Part shown: positions 33,325-44,890 of the stretch, in pieces
How the letters are laid out: each line of letters opens with the position of its first letter
How positions within the stretch are numbered: position 1 is the first letter of the stretch
Assembly: GCA_963680875.1 (NCBI GenBank)
Contig: OY804588.1
Coordinates: 80,562,829-80,626,828, forward strand
DNA: 64,000 nt
Reading direction: 5' to 3'
Origin: Bathymodiolus brooksi
Taxonomy: Eukaryota; Mollusca; Bivalvia; Mytilida; Modiolidae
Program-made: the position numbers and the translations under genes
The notes under the pieces: model-generated
The model's input: the letters and a program-made list of their open reading frames with translations, nothing else
The model's database searches: none
What the model was told of the DNA's origin: nothing

Positions 33325-34592
33325 CAAGAGATGACTGAACCGGTTCATTATAATCATATAAATTGATAACTAACATCTGCTTCAAATTAATGTGTCAAGA
33401 CTTGTGATTCTGTGTAGAATTCTTTTTTGAACTATTAAGTCATGTCATGTTTACTGACAGATACAGATTATTTTATTTAGTAAACATTTTATAATATCAA
33501 ACCCAAACTATGTTTTTATTGATGAAAAAAAATAGCAATGTAATATTAAGTATTAATAGGACCCTAAATATGCTGCGGTCGTATTATGTTCTCGGTCTGT
33601 CCATGTCCTTGGTGCCGTCGTTGTCATCGGTCTGTCGAAACAGTTGATTACATGAGATACGTTTTTTTTCTTTATGAACGATCGTTCTGAACGTTTAAAA
33701 CACTTATCATTGTCAAATGATAAAGGTTGGGATTGATTTAAGGTGTCACAGCTCTACCGTTTCCAGGCAAGAGGCCTCCGTGTGCAATATAATGTGTGTT
33801 TCTGAGTTTTTTGTACGTGTAGATTAAATTGTTTGTCTGATTTTAATTACATTTTAGCAAGGAATTCCTTGTAATACATATACTATGTTCGAAATATAAG
33901 GCCAATAATATAAGGGATAATTAAAAAAAAATTGTTTTACTTTGTTTGAAATCTTTAGGTATTACTGATGGACCATGCACACACTGTATGCTATTTCGAG
34001 CATAGGGTAATATGGACATAACATTTTAAATTACATTACCGTTACAGAGATAAGCCTCAAAGAAAGTGCCAATTTCCAGTTTTTAAACATTTGTTTGACA
34101 TAAAAAAAAATTGATAGACCATAACAAGTAACTTGCTTTAGTTATGATGAGAGGGGTATAAAAGGGACATCGATTATTAAATGTCATATTTGTGGAAGGT
34201 ATATTTTTTCTCTTTGAAACCATTGCGTTTTTTCCTTTCAATTGAATGTGCTGAAATCACATGATAGTACTACAACTGATTTCTCTATTTCTTGCGATAT
34301 ACGAAGTAAACTTCACCGAAAGTTTAGTAGTTTAAGTAGGATTTTATTATTCCTGTTTGCTTATTTTTCTTTTCTGTTGTTTCATATACCAGAAAAAAGC
34401 AATCAATGTGTTTTCACTATCATTGCTCTTTAGGTGACGTGGTTCAGATAATTCAGATTTTTCGCGCATGTGTGCTGCTGTTTATTCAAAGTCAAAGTGG
34501 GGTAAATCAAGTATAAACTAGAAATTGTAAATAAAACAAAACAACATCACATTAAATTCTTAATTAACAGTAGATTGCTTAATTTTGTGTAA
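33325..34592. other. 3' flank and duplicated spacer of gene unit C
   Basis: 33325-33860 matches the flank of paralogue A (1558-2060: 'actgacag', 'atgctgcggtcgtattatgtt', 'ggcctccgtgtgcaatataatgtg'). 34070-34540 matches 20960-21240 plus 22470-22610. Gene A and C flanks are more alike than B's, which a foldback element interrupts. No gene. Confidence 0.65.
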
Positions 34593-34755
34593 TATACAGG
34601 CAATGTTAGTGCAGAATCTTAAAATACAAAGTTTATGTGCATAGGGCTTGTAAAATGTGATAAGGGAGAGGTTCACAGGCCTCTCTCCAATTTTGCGCCA
34701 CATACACATACACTTTATATTTTAAGACACTTCATTGATATTGTGTTTATCCGTG
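34593..34755. mobile_element. Inverted-repeat element, second copy
   Basis: 'gttagtgcagaatcttaaaat' and 'attttaagacacttcattgatattgtg' flank 'gggagaggttcacaggcctctctcc'. It is in the same relative position as 22801-22951, so it was inherited with the duplicated unit rather than inserted separately. Confidence 0.55.
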
Positions 34756-34889
34756 GATTGGCCCTTGTAGTGTGTTCTGTCAGCAGGAGATAAAGTGGAT
34801 TTAAAACTAGGTTACGTGTTGTGATGTCCTTTACGATTTCCGCATTTTCCTGTTCGTCTTTACCTTCGAGTTATTTGTAGGACGGTGCA

Positions 34890-35012
34890 TGTCTTATTTA
34901 CGTTATGCGTGTGTGTTTGCGTTTAGTGGTGTCCAACACATATTGTGTTCTGTTTTGTTTTGTTTTTCTTTGTCTTTGTACCCTATGTTGCGAGTTTCTC
35001 TTGATTGTTCTT
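34890..35012 (+). repeat. Fragment of dispersed repeat ('caacacatattgtgtt' family)
   Basis: 'cttatttacgttatgcgtgtgtgtttgcgtttagtggtgtccaacacatattgtgtt' is also seen at 41370-41440 and, inverted, near 61230. The two ORFs on opposite strands here are repeat-derived. Confidence 0.6.
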
Positions 35013-36436
35013 TTTAGCTCACATTGCCAAAGGCAACGTGAGCTTTTGTCATCACTTGTCTCCGTCGTCTGTCGTTCGTCGCCCGTTAGCACTCCACATT
35101 CTAATCTTCTCCTCCGAAACCCCTTAGCCACATGAACTGAAACTCAGTAGACATCATCTATGGAAGATTCTCTATGAAGATTCACATTTTGTCTCGATTC
35201 GTTGACAAACATGGCCACAGGCAATTGTTGTTTCTCATTGGTCGATTTCTAAAATAACTATTCTCTGAAACCGCTTGGCTAAATGTATCGAAACTTAGTA
35301 AGAAGTATCAGTGGAACGAAACGACTTCAATAGGTATTGCTTGTTTTATCCCGATCCATTAACAAACAGTCCATTCGTCTTTCTGATTGGCCAATTTCTA
35401 AAAATATTCTCCTCTGAAACCACTTGGTCAAATGAATCAATACTTGGTAAAAACCATTTATGTAAAGTTTTCTATAACGATTGCACATTTTGCCCAGATC
35501 CGTTAACAAACATGGCCGCCACAGGCAATCTTTGTTTCTGATATAGATCGATTTCTATAAAGTCATCTCTGAAACCCCTGACGAAAATGAACTGAATCTT
35601 GGTAGGAAGCATCTATGGAAAATTCTTTATAGTGATGGCTTATTTTTTCACGATCCGTTCACAAACATGGCCGCCACAGTCTATTCATCTTTCTGATTGG
35701 CCAAATTCTAAATATCTTCTCTTTTGAAACCACTTGGTCAAATGAACCGACAGTTGGTAGGGAGCATTTATGTAAAGTTTTCTATAACGATTGCTCATTT
35801 TGTGCAGATCCGCTAAGAAACATGGCCGTCACAGTTAATCTTTGTTTCTGATAGGTCGATTTCTAAATAGTCGTCTCATCTGAAACCCCTTAGGAAAATG
35901 AACTGAATCTTGGTAGGAAGCATCTATGTAAAGTTCTTTAGAATAATGGCTTATTTTGTACCGATCCGTTAATAAACATGGCCGCCACAGTCCATTCGTC
36001 TTTCTGATTGACCAATTTCTAAAAATATTTTCTTTTGAAACCACTTGTTCAAATGAACCGACAGTTGGTAGGAATCATTTATGTAAAGTTTTCAATAGCG
36101 ATTGCACATTTTGTGCAGATCTGTTAACACACATGACCGCAACAGACAATCTTTGTTTCTGATAGATCGATTTCTAAAATAGCGTCTCCTCTGTAACCCT
36201 TTAAGCAAATGAACTGAATCGTGGTTGGAAGCATCTATGGAAGGTCCTCTATAACGAATGCTCATTTTGTCCTGATCCGTTAACAAACATGGGCGTCACA
36301 AGCAATTCTTGTTTCTGATTGGTCGGGTAGCCAAATGAACCGAAATCTGGTAGGAAGCACCTATGGAAGGTACTGTATAAAGTTTCCTCAAAACAGTATG
36401 AAGGGTGAGTGACACATGTTTAGCCCACTGAGCCTC
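35013..36436 (+). mobile_element. Element with AGCTCAC head and internal ~155-bp tandem units
   Basis: The head 'ttagctcacattgccaaaggcaacgtgagctt' is a hairpin, followed by 'tccgtcgtctgtcgttcgtc'. Then come about eight units of 145-160 bp alternating two types ('gaaaccccttag.aaatgaactgaat' and 'gaaaccacttggtcaaatgaaccgaca', a roughly 314-bp higher-order period). It ends 'gggtgagtgacacatgtttagcccactgagcctcta'. A short relative is at 41865-42515. The five small ORFs come from the units. Confidence 0.8.
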
Positions 36437-36589
36437 TAGTTTGATTGCCCTTCGGTATTCTCTAACGAGTATTTCCAAATGTTCAACAGGTAATATGCGA
36501 CAGGGATACCAGGAAATCTATATTTCGCTCAGTGATATTTTAGAGCGAACTTTATTCAGTCAATGCAATTGGACAGCACATGAAAAATA

Positions 36590-36830
36590 TGTGCAAATGG
36601 AAAAAGGACAAAAGGATAAACAATGATCTAAAAAACTGTACACATATAATCAAATATTAAGGAGCACAAGCGCTACCAAATTACATGGGGTAAACTCAGT
36701 TGCCGCGGAAGGGTAAGCAGTTCCTGCTCCATAATAGGCCTCCGTCGTGTTATTCCTGTTACAAACCCGGTAATAAGAACAGAACCAGGAAAAGACCGAA
36801 CTGTTATCACGACAAATGAAATAAAAACGT
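36590..36830 (-). repeat. Dispersed mussel-type repeat
   Basis: 'caatgatctaaaaaactgtacacatataatcaaa' to 'tcgtgttattcctgttacaaacccggtaataag'. Collinear with 23100-23340, in the same relative place after unit C as that copy has after unit B. Confidence 0.65.
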
Positions 36831-37559
36831 AGATATCAAAACCAATTGCATAACGCGGAGAGTGCAAATCGGCTAAGATCACCAATGCCTGAGGGGAGAT
36901 AACCTTATTCTTAATAATAATTGCATAATTCAGGAACTGTAAATTCCAATAATAATATATAATAAGCCATTTCCTGCCGAAACACTGGCTACTGGGCGGA
37001 TGGTGATCTCAGGAATAAATAGTCCGCGAACTGAGGTATCGAAACTGTGATAGTAGAAACATTATGATATCCAATTTAGTGTGTAACCTTCATCAGGTAG
37101 GTTCAAAGCCAAAAGAATAGAAAGACAAATAGTTAAAGATCACTGAGAACAAGAAAACCAAACTTGACTGTGAGACAAATTACTCTCTCTGAAATATGAA
37201 GCATCTTCTTTTCAGAAGCTATGATGTCATGAAATGTTTACTTGAAGGGAATGTTCACATAACACCTTGCACAGTATTTTTTTTTAATTTTTGCAGATTG
37301 GAATTCTAAGATAGCGTCACCACAGGACAAAGTTTGTTCATAGTACAATATCGGAAACGAGTGAATATTTTTAACACCAAAACTTAATAGACCCCAAATA
37401 GTTCCCTTGGTCTTCTCGATCCATCCACCAACAAATAAAGGTGACACTTTTTAAGCAAACTATTGGTGAAAGTGATAATAAATCACGCAAGTACACTGTC
37501 TCAGAAATTAAAGAGTGGATGTAAGTTATAATATGTATGCATAGTCAGATGAGCCATGC
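36831..37559. other. Duplicated spacer before the dead cysteine-peptide copy
   Basis: 36890-37080 matches 23400-23600 ('ataattgcat.att..ggatctgt', 'aataatatataata', 'actactgg.tggatg'). No gene is seen in either copy. Confidence 0.55.
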
Positions 37560-39760
37560 AATCAATCCAGAATTACATATTTCGAGAATTATTCAGCTTC
37601 TGATTACTCTTTTTTATGTCAAAAAACCTTTGTTTTTATCTCATTTTGAACATGAAAAGGTAGACTATAAGTCACAGCAAACATTATATATGCTGAATAT
37701 GTAAACATACACAATAACGTTTGTCCAATAAATCTATATATAAAGAAAAAGCAAAAACATATATAATAACAAGAGCTTTTCTTGCTCCATAGATGACTCC
37801 TGTCGTGTGTAATGAGGACATACATCAAAAGTTATCACAATTCCCCCAGTGCTACTAAGTTTTTACATATGAATTTGTTCGAGATGAAATATGGGGGAAA
37901 AAGCATAGATAGAAAAATGACACGCTGTCCGAACAATGCCAAACTCCAATCAGAACAACGTAGAAACAGGGAATATGGAAGGGCCCTCCACATATATGAG
38001 TAACCGCTCACTTTCCTGGCTAGATAGATTCATAGAAATGCTACTAATTAGCCGAACATGATATTATGGCTGCTACAGTGGGACAACGTACGTCATACAT
38101 CGGGTATTTTTTTATCAAACACTTTATTATGGCGGAAATTTTTGAACCATCTGACAAAATAAGACTCATTTATATACTATTTTAGCATCGAACCTGTATG
38201 ATAAAATCCAGACCAAAGTACCCTATGGATTTGTATGGTACTATTTACATCGATAATATTCAAAAAGCTGTTGTCATTTGTCTACTCATTCCGACAACAT
38301 TTGTTTTTGTTCTCGACCCAGGATAAACAAAATACCCTGATGTGTATACCCGGATGTGTGGCGTACGTTGTCCACCCTGGATCCAGCATCAAAATAAAAT
38401 GTTGTCGGAATGCAAATTATATTAATATTACAAATAGTCAATAAGCATATGTTCATATAAACGAGAAAGTTCATGTTAGCTGTTAATGAAGGCCGATAAC
38501 TCTTGAACTGAAATATACAAAATTGAATGAAAAACAAATTAATAAAACTTCCATTTTGAACAAAGTATATTGAATATAAATATGGTATCATTTTTGTCTT
38601 TCTGATGAACAATATGAAATAAAATAATATTGAAAAAATTAATAAATAAAACTGATAGTGATTATATCTAAAATAAGATCAAATAAGAACACATATTTGC
38701 GTACATCAGAAAAAAGACATGCAGAAGTATTTATTTTTCACAAATGCAGCATTAGAATGTTCATTAATAAACTGTAAACTGGAAACATTGACATCAAGCC
38801 ATGCGTCACAAAAGGTAGTATCTGTTTGTGTACGTACTTGGTAAATAACCACAACTCTAGATTAAAGGTCAGACTTCCGGTAGAACTGTCCATGATATGT
38901 CCACGTGTCTTTGGTGTTTGTCGTATACCAAACATGTGATTGTGGACGAATGAAACATTATCAATAAATAACTTCTTTTTTTCAAATTACAGGGTGACTT
39001 TGTTTTGCTTAAGTGATATAAATCAAATGAACACACATAAAACATTTGTAATCACAAATAAACTATATTTTTCTTCAAGTAAATATTTATATTCAGATTA
39101 GAGTTATCTTTCTTTCTACAGTATCATTTCACAATGATATGGATGTAGAGATAATGTATCCCTCTTCTACAAGTGGATTATGATATTTGTCTTCTTGGGA
39201 TAGTTACATTTTCACATTTGAACAAAAATTCTTCTATGACCAAAACTTCAAAAATAGGTTGTTCATTTCCGTCGAGCGGGAATTCTCATGCAGAAATTAA
39301 ACAAATATGTTGATTAAAATAATAGGAACATTTGATCAGATTAAAACGCTAAACTATTTCAGACACGAATGTAGGGTTTTATGTTAAGGGAACCTTTTTG
39401 CAGACAAGGTGTGGGTGAACGTTTTAGATACCCATTGTATCCATGTCAGCCACTTGTAACCTTCCTGGTATCTGAAATTTGAGAACGTAACTAATTATCA
39501 AGACAATTATGAAGTAACCGATTAAAAAACGGGTGACTTGAAGACCATCCCGTACCGTCTCTCATGAGGTGGGGACACTTTAAAAACACATTACTTCTTA
39601 ATTTGAACATGTAGTGGTTATCTTTGACGTTTGTGATGAAAGTTGTGTAAAAGATTGTAATGCAAACCTTTTATCGCAGAGGAAATTATCGTATGTGTCC
39701 CTTTGATCGTTATTGGAGCAAGTGATGGGTTAATCACGTTCTTCTTTTAATAACACATAT
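37560..39760 (-). pseudogene. Cysteine-peptide gene copy 2, both coding exons lost
   Basis: Flanking and intronic blocks are collinear with copies 1 and 3: 37826-38075 with 24550-24775, 38405-38640 with 25115-25380, 38700-39330 with 25430-26040, 39400-39720 with 26120-26460. The segment that should hold the cysteine-rich exon is replaced by an element (38076-38379) plus about 28 bases. After 39720 the sequence jumps from the equivalent of about 26520 to that of about 27570, removing the Arg/Tyr exon. Nothing coding remains, so it is a clear dead copy. Confidence 0.75.
38076..38379 (+). mobile_element. 304-bp MITE with hAT-like termini in dead copy 2
   Basis: The left end CAGTGGGACAACGTACG with 'tcatacatcgggtat' is matched, inverted, by 'atacccggatgtgtgg' with CGTACGTTGTCC and ACCCTG at the right end: about 32 imperfect terminal inverted bases. 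CAGTG/CAGGG termini suggest a hAT-type family. No transposase ORF. An 8-bp target duplication was not seen, and the adjoining cysteine exon is missing, so insertion came with a deletion. Confidence 0.6.
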
Positions 39761-40441
39761 TCAGCATTTGCTAACATGAAATCCTTATACATGTAAGTAA
39801 TCGCATCTACTAACATGAGTCAACAAATGAGAAAAGTATTGAAGCTTTTACAAGGGCCCATCAAGCTAGTCGAATCCTGCCACTTTTTATTGAAGTGCAT
39901 GTGCCATGCCAGGAAAGTGAGCGGTCATTTATTTGTTTATTAATGGTGTCGATTTTGCCTCTGTCTAAGAGTTTAATATTTGATTTTCATTTATTACAAC
40001 AATTTACTAGTTTGTAAAATCTACAGATAAGAACGTTGTGTATTAACATCAGAAGAGTGGGGTGGGGGACTTCAAACTTAGCATAAATGCAGAGATAAAG
40101 ATATATGACTGGATCAAACGATCGGTCAGAACAAATTCCCTTAAACCACAGAGTGTGACACTACTTGATTCGGAGAAGGATTGGCATACTCTGTCGAAAA
40201 TAAGACATAACTGTGGGTTAATAATTAACAAAACCAGTTAAAGCAACATATTTTCACAAATTATATATTGGAAACATGACACTAATATAACTGCAATGAT
40301 GAGAAACACGGTTATATTCTTTATATATTAAGCGCTAACATGCTACATTCTCAAAAATCGCTATGTACAATGTATATTGTAATCTTGTTGTGCATGCCTT
40401 ATTATTGTACTTGCAACTCATATTACATATTTACAATCAAG
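39761..40441. other. Region before the carbonic anhydrase exons
   Basis: 39873-39930 carries 'aatcctgccactttttattgaagtg..tgccaggaaa', also seen near 49950 and, more diverged, near 27180, so the duplicated block ends here. The rest is AT-rich. I looked for the upstream carbonic anhydrase exons (zinc-binding His segments) and did not find them. Confidence 0.45.
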
Positions 40442-40596
40442 ATTCCAACATAACTGTAACAGCATTTGACTTGACCGACCTATTGCCAAGTAATATATGT
40501 TTCTACAGATACGCCAGAAGCTTAACCACGCCGCCATGTTCTGAGGTAGTCACGTGGTCAGTATTTGAGGGCGTGGTCAAGATCTCAGAATTTCAG
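40442..40596 (+). CDS. Alpha-carbonic anhydrase, penultimate exon
   Basis: The frame reads TAFDLTDLLPSNICFYRYARSL, with the family signature SLTTPPCSEVVTW that forms the CO2/threonine side of the active site, then VFEGVVKISEFQ, ending at CAG before a GTGAAT donor (phase 0). The likely 5' edge is the AG at 40440-40441 (pyrimidine-poor, so less certain). The enzyme interconverts CO2 and bicarbonate; in bivalves it also serves shell formation. The zinc-ligand exons are not visible, so an orphan exon pair or a gene with distant 5' exons are both possible. Confidence 0.8.
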
Positions 40597-41576
40597 GTGA
40601 ATATAGATAACTAGTGACTGATTGGTTGATATTTTTGTGGATAATTAAAACTTGCATTTGTACAGTAAAGCTGAAAAAAATATATGCCATGTAATAATAT
40701 TTCTTATTTGTAACATTGAAACAGATTGGTTGGAGAGTCATTTGATAACAGAATCAGCAAAACGTATTATTCTATATTAGTAAATCATATTATAATATAT
40801 TCTAACTAAAAGTCATTTTTGAATAATAAAAAAACGCATCCAATGCCGCACGTTTAATATTCACTGGCGGTAAATGTGACTTTTTTTTTAAATAATTTAA
40901 AATATAATACATTTTATATGTATTTCTGATAGAATTGTCTGGTCTAAAATAAGTAACACAATCTGAGGCATTGAAAACGTTTGTTATTCAAAATATAGAA
41001 TAAAACAATTACTGTCTTTTGATTATGTAAATGTGTGGATTAATTGATTATTGAAAAAAAGATATTCACTGAGCTCATTATAGGACATAAAGTTTTACGG
41101 ATAATCAGAATCGGCAAACAGACAATATAATGGCAAAAAGAACAAGGACAAAATGGCAAGCAACGATCTACAAAACATTACACAGAAAAATAAAGACCGA
41201 GCAACACGTACCTCACAAAACACGGATGAGGAAAGAAATCGTATAACCCTTTATTTGATATTCTTGAAAAAAATAAAACTTACAGATTAGTAACTGTTAT
41301 ATCTTTAAATTTTAAATTATTCTTGATATATGCGTGTTCCGTTCGTTTTTCCAGTTGTTTGTATGATGGCTCATGTTTTATTACGTTGTTTGTGTTTCTT
41401 GTATTTGGTGTTCAACACATATTGTGTTGTGTATTTTTGTCGTCGTCTTGTTGCCACTTTCTCTGGCTTTTTCATTTTGTATTGCCCCTTCGGTATTCTC
41501 TATCGTTTTTTGTCTGGCTGATGACGAAACCAATGAGAGTTAATATAATAGTAATACATTTAATTTTAATTTTCAG
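40597..41576 (+). other. Intron of the carbonic anhydrase gene
   Basis: Between the GTGAAT donor and the 'ttttaattttcag' acceptor. It holds an inverted dispersed-repeat fragment (41100-41240) and a plus-strand one (41320-41530). Confidence 0.65.
41320..41530 (+). repeat. Dispersed mussel-type repeat in the carbonic anhydrase intron
   Basis: 'ggtgttcaacacatattgtgttgtg', 'cgtcgtcttgttgcc' and 'attgccccttcggtattctcta'. The last motif also occurs at 36447, 57122 and, inverted, 61142. The overlapping ORFs are not genes. Confidence 0.7.
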
Positions 41577-41696
41577 CTATCAAGATTTCGACAACTAGAA
41601 GGAGATTCAGTGATATTTCCAGGTGGACACATCGTTAACAACTTTCGTACCCTTCAATCCTTAAACTCCAGACGAATTTACCATGTATGTGATTAA
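41577..41696 (+). CDS. Alpha-carbonic anhydrase, last exon
   Basis: It starts in phase 0 after the acceptor 'attttcag' and continues the previous exon exactly where the family does: LSRFRQLEG, then HIVNNFRTLQSLNSRRIY (NFR..Q.LN.R.(V/I)Y is the C-terminal hallmark), ending at TAA. 39 codons. Together with 40442-40596 it covers the last third of an alpha-type enzyme, with no C-terminal anchor or repeat extension. Confidence 0.8.
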   Translation, partial: LSRFRQLEGDSVIFPGGHIVNNFRTLQSLNSRRIYHVCD

Positions 41697-41864
41697 GATG
41701 TACAAGAAACCAGAATAAAGTTCAGATTAACACCAAAATACCATGATAAAAAAAATGACTTTCATATATTTAATGACTATGAATTATGTTTATCTTTCAA
41801 AGGAATGGTTCTGAAGCCTTTTCGATAGAAATCAATTATAAAGATTGAAACTGATATATGCTTA

Positions 41865-42515
41865 GCTCACTCGGCCAAAAGAACATGTGAGCTTTTGCCA
41901 TCACTTCTGCCTGTCGTCCGTCGTCTGTTAACTTTTCACATTTGAATCTTCTCTGAAACCGCAAAACAAACCGAAACTTTGTAGGGAGCATCTGTGGAAT
42001 GTATTTTATAAAGATGGCTTATTTTGTCCCGATGCGTTAACAAACATGGGCGCCATAGGGTATTCTTGTTACTGGTTGGTCGATTTCTAAAAATCTTCTT
42101 CTCTGAAACCAATTGTCCAAATGAATGGAAACTATAGAATTTCCTCTATAAAGATTGCTCATTTCTACTCGATTGAAAACAAAAAAACATGGTCGATATG
42201 GACAAATCTCGCTTCCGATTGGCCGAAGTTAAAAAAAATATATTGTCATCTTAAACTAGGAGGCACAATGAATTATTACTCTGTAGGAATGATGTATAGG
42301 ATATCATGTACAAAAGTTCGTGCCGATCATAAATCTAACATGACGGCCGTAGGCAGTTCTTGTTTGTGATTGACTTATTTTAAAAACTCTTCTCTAAAAC
42401 CATTTGCCAAAATTAATTGAAATTTGCTAGGAATCACCTATGAAAGGTTCTGTATAAAGTTTCTACGAAACAAAATGTTAGGTGAGCGACACAGACTCAG
42501 TCCACTAAACCTCTA
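41865..42515 (+). mobile_element. Second element of the AGCTCAC-head family
   Basis: 'ttagctcactcggccaaaagaacatgtgagctt', 'tgtcgtccgtcgtctgtta', about four internal units with 'cttctctgaaacc', and an end of 'ggtgagcgacacagactcagtccactaaacctcta'. It is shorter than the copy at 35013-36436. It lies 3' of the carbonic anhydrase stop. Confidence 0.75.
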
Positions 42516-43010
42516 TTTTTGCTATCCTGCAATTGTGTAATGTTTAGTACTAATAAAGGGGCCAAATAAGCTTCAGTGTTGTTTAGTCATTGACCTAGTA
42601 AAGCTTTAATGTCTAGTACTGGTTCATGGAGAAAACGGTAGCAGTATGTGCAAGGACGTGATAAAAGACACAATTGAAATCAATAAAAACAAAGCTTGTT
42701 TCCGCTCTTTTCAGACAATCTGGCAGTTGTTTTGGACTTTTTGACACTGCGGGATAAACACAATATACATACATTATAAAATAAATACTGTAAATATAAA
42801 ATTGGTTTGCACTCGCTGCGAAACTGGCTAGAAATAGTTTGCCTAAGCCTCGATTTTTTAAACCTGTGCATAAAGTTCGTACGAATAAATTATATATTTT
42901 CCGACAATCTACATGTATACGTATGTTGTATTAAAATGAAAAGTAACAACAATACCACATTGTCGGAACAATTCTAAATTCAAATATCAAAATCGTAGAA
43001 AGAGGCACAA
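42516..43010. other. Unassigned spacer
   Basis: No gene recognised. 42940-42975 ('caacaataccaca.tgtcggaacaattc') is part of a dispersed repeat also seen inverted near 45070 and 60740. Confidence 0.5.
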
Positions 43011-44315
43011 TCGATCCCCCCTAACACACAAATGCATGACCTCTAACACACAAATACATGACCTCTAACACACAAATACATGACCACTAACACACACGTA
43101 GATGACCTCTAACACACAAATACATGACCTCTAACACACAAATACATGACCACTAACACACACGTAGATGACCTCTAACACACAAATACATGACCTCTAA
43201 CACACAAATACATGACCTCTAACACACACGAAGATGACCTCTAACACACAAATACATGACCTCTAATACACAAATACATGACCTCTAACACACACGTAGA
43301 TGACCTCTAACACACAAATACATGACCTCTAACACACAAATACATGACCTCTAACACACAAATGCATGACCTCTAACACACAAATACATGACCTCTAACA
43401 CACAAATACATGACCACTAACACACACGAAGATGACCTCTAACACACAAATACATGACCTCTAACACACAAATACATGACCTCTAACACACACGTAGATG
43501 ACCTCTAACACACAAATACATGACCTCTAACACACAAATACATGACCTCTAACATACAAATACATGACCTCTAACACACAAATACATGACTTCTAACACA
43601 CAAATACATGACCACTAACACACACGAAGATGACCTCTAACACACAAATACATGACCTCTAACACACAAATACATGACCTCTAGCACACAAATACATGAC
43701 CTCTAACACACAAATACATGACCTCTAACACACAAATACATGACCACTAACACACACGAAGATGACCTCTAACACACAAATACATGACCTCTAACACACA
43801 AATACATGACCTCTAACACACACGTAGATGACCTCTAACACACAAATACATGACCTATAACACACAAATACATGACCTCTAACATACAAATACATGACCT
43901 CTAACACACAAATACATGACTTCTAACACACAAATACATGACCACTAACACACACGAAGATGACCTCTAACACACAAATACATGACCTCTAACACACAAA
44001 TACATGACCTCTAACACACAAATACATGACCTCTAACACACAAATACATGACCTCTAACACACAAATACATGACCACTAACACACACGAAGATGACCTCT
44101 AACACACAAATACATGACCTCTAACACACAAATACATGACCTCTAACACATACGTAGATGACCTCTAACACACAAATACATGACCTCTAACACACAAATA
44201 CATGACCTCTAACACACAAATACATGACCACTAACACACACGAAGATGACCTCTAACACACAAATACATGACCTCTAACACACAAATACATGACCTCTAA
44301 CACACAAATTCATGA
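43011..44315. repeat. 22-bp minisatellite with 330-bp higher-order period
   Basis: About 59 units of ACCTCTAACACACAAATACATG and the variant ACCTCTAACACACACGTAGATG, with further marks (ACCACT, ACTTCT, ACATAC, CGAAG). The mark order from 43413 to 43632 recurs at 43743-43962; for example ACTTCT is at 43589 and 43919. Blocks of 15 units were therefore duplicated. Confidence 0.9.
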
Positions 44316-44479
44316 TCGCTCACTACCTATGATTGGTACAGGCACTTCAATTAATAGTAATAGTAAAACAACTGCAATTTTGTAATCAAAATAGGATTGC
44401 AAATACCATCTTTCGTCTTCTGTATGCAACTGACAAAATACTTTTCAACAAGATATTGATATCCTATTAACAAATTTTT

Positions 44480-44890
44480 GAAAGATAAGATGAGACGATT
44501 CTGTTAAAAATCTTTAATAGTTTAGTTCCCGGAATACCGTGACGTTGTTAAAAGTCTGAATACAAGATATGAGCGTAGTGATTGAGTTGTGAAATATAAG
44601 CTCCATACTCGAGAGCGGTGTGAACATTACTATCAAGGTGTGGGAAATTTACAATAGAAAAGCTTAAGCAGTGTCTTTTCTCATAAAATTTGTAGAAAGC
44701 TGACCATTTTTGTCAAATATGAGGTAAATGTCAAGATATGAGATAAGTGAATCCTCTTTTGATGTTTCATTTATCTCAAATACAAGATCAACAAGGAGAG
44801 GAGAACAATTTGTTCCCATATGGATGCCAAAGATTTGTTGAAATATGTTCCATCCGAACTTGACAAATATGTTATATTCATTTACTATAA
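44480..44890 (-). repeat. Reverse-transcriptase-type retroelement relic
   Basis: On the minus strand: IFGIHMGTNCSPLLVDLVFE (the GIPMGTNCAPLLADLF motif), then SYLDIYLIFDKNGQLSTNF, a stop, then LSIVNFPHLDSNVH and EYGAYISQLNHYAH. This is the C-terminal half of a reverse-transcriptase ORF; the catalytic YIDD segment has been deleted and stops interrupt the rest. Clearly dead. Confidence 0.75.

Noticed and set aside
35311..36286. Several 60-76-aa ORFs on both strands
   Set aside because: They recur with the ~155-bp units of the AGCTCAC-head element.
38235..38612. ORFs on both strands in the dead cysteine-peptide copy
   Set aside because: They fall in the MITE and its junctions.
43011..44315. 22-bp repeat array as a CRISPR-like structure
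   Set aside because: Units are directly adjacent with no spacers, and the genome is eukaryotic.
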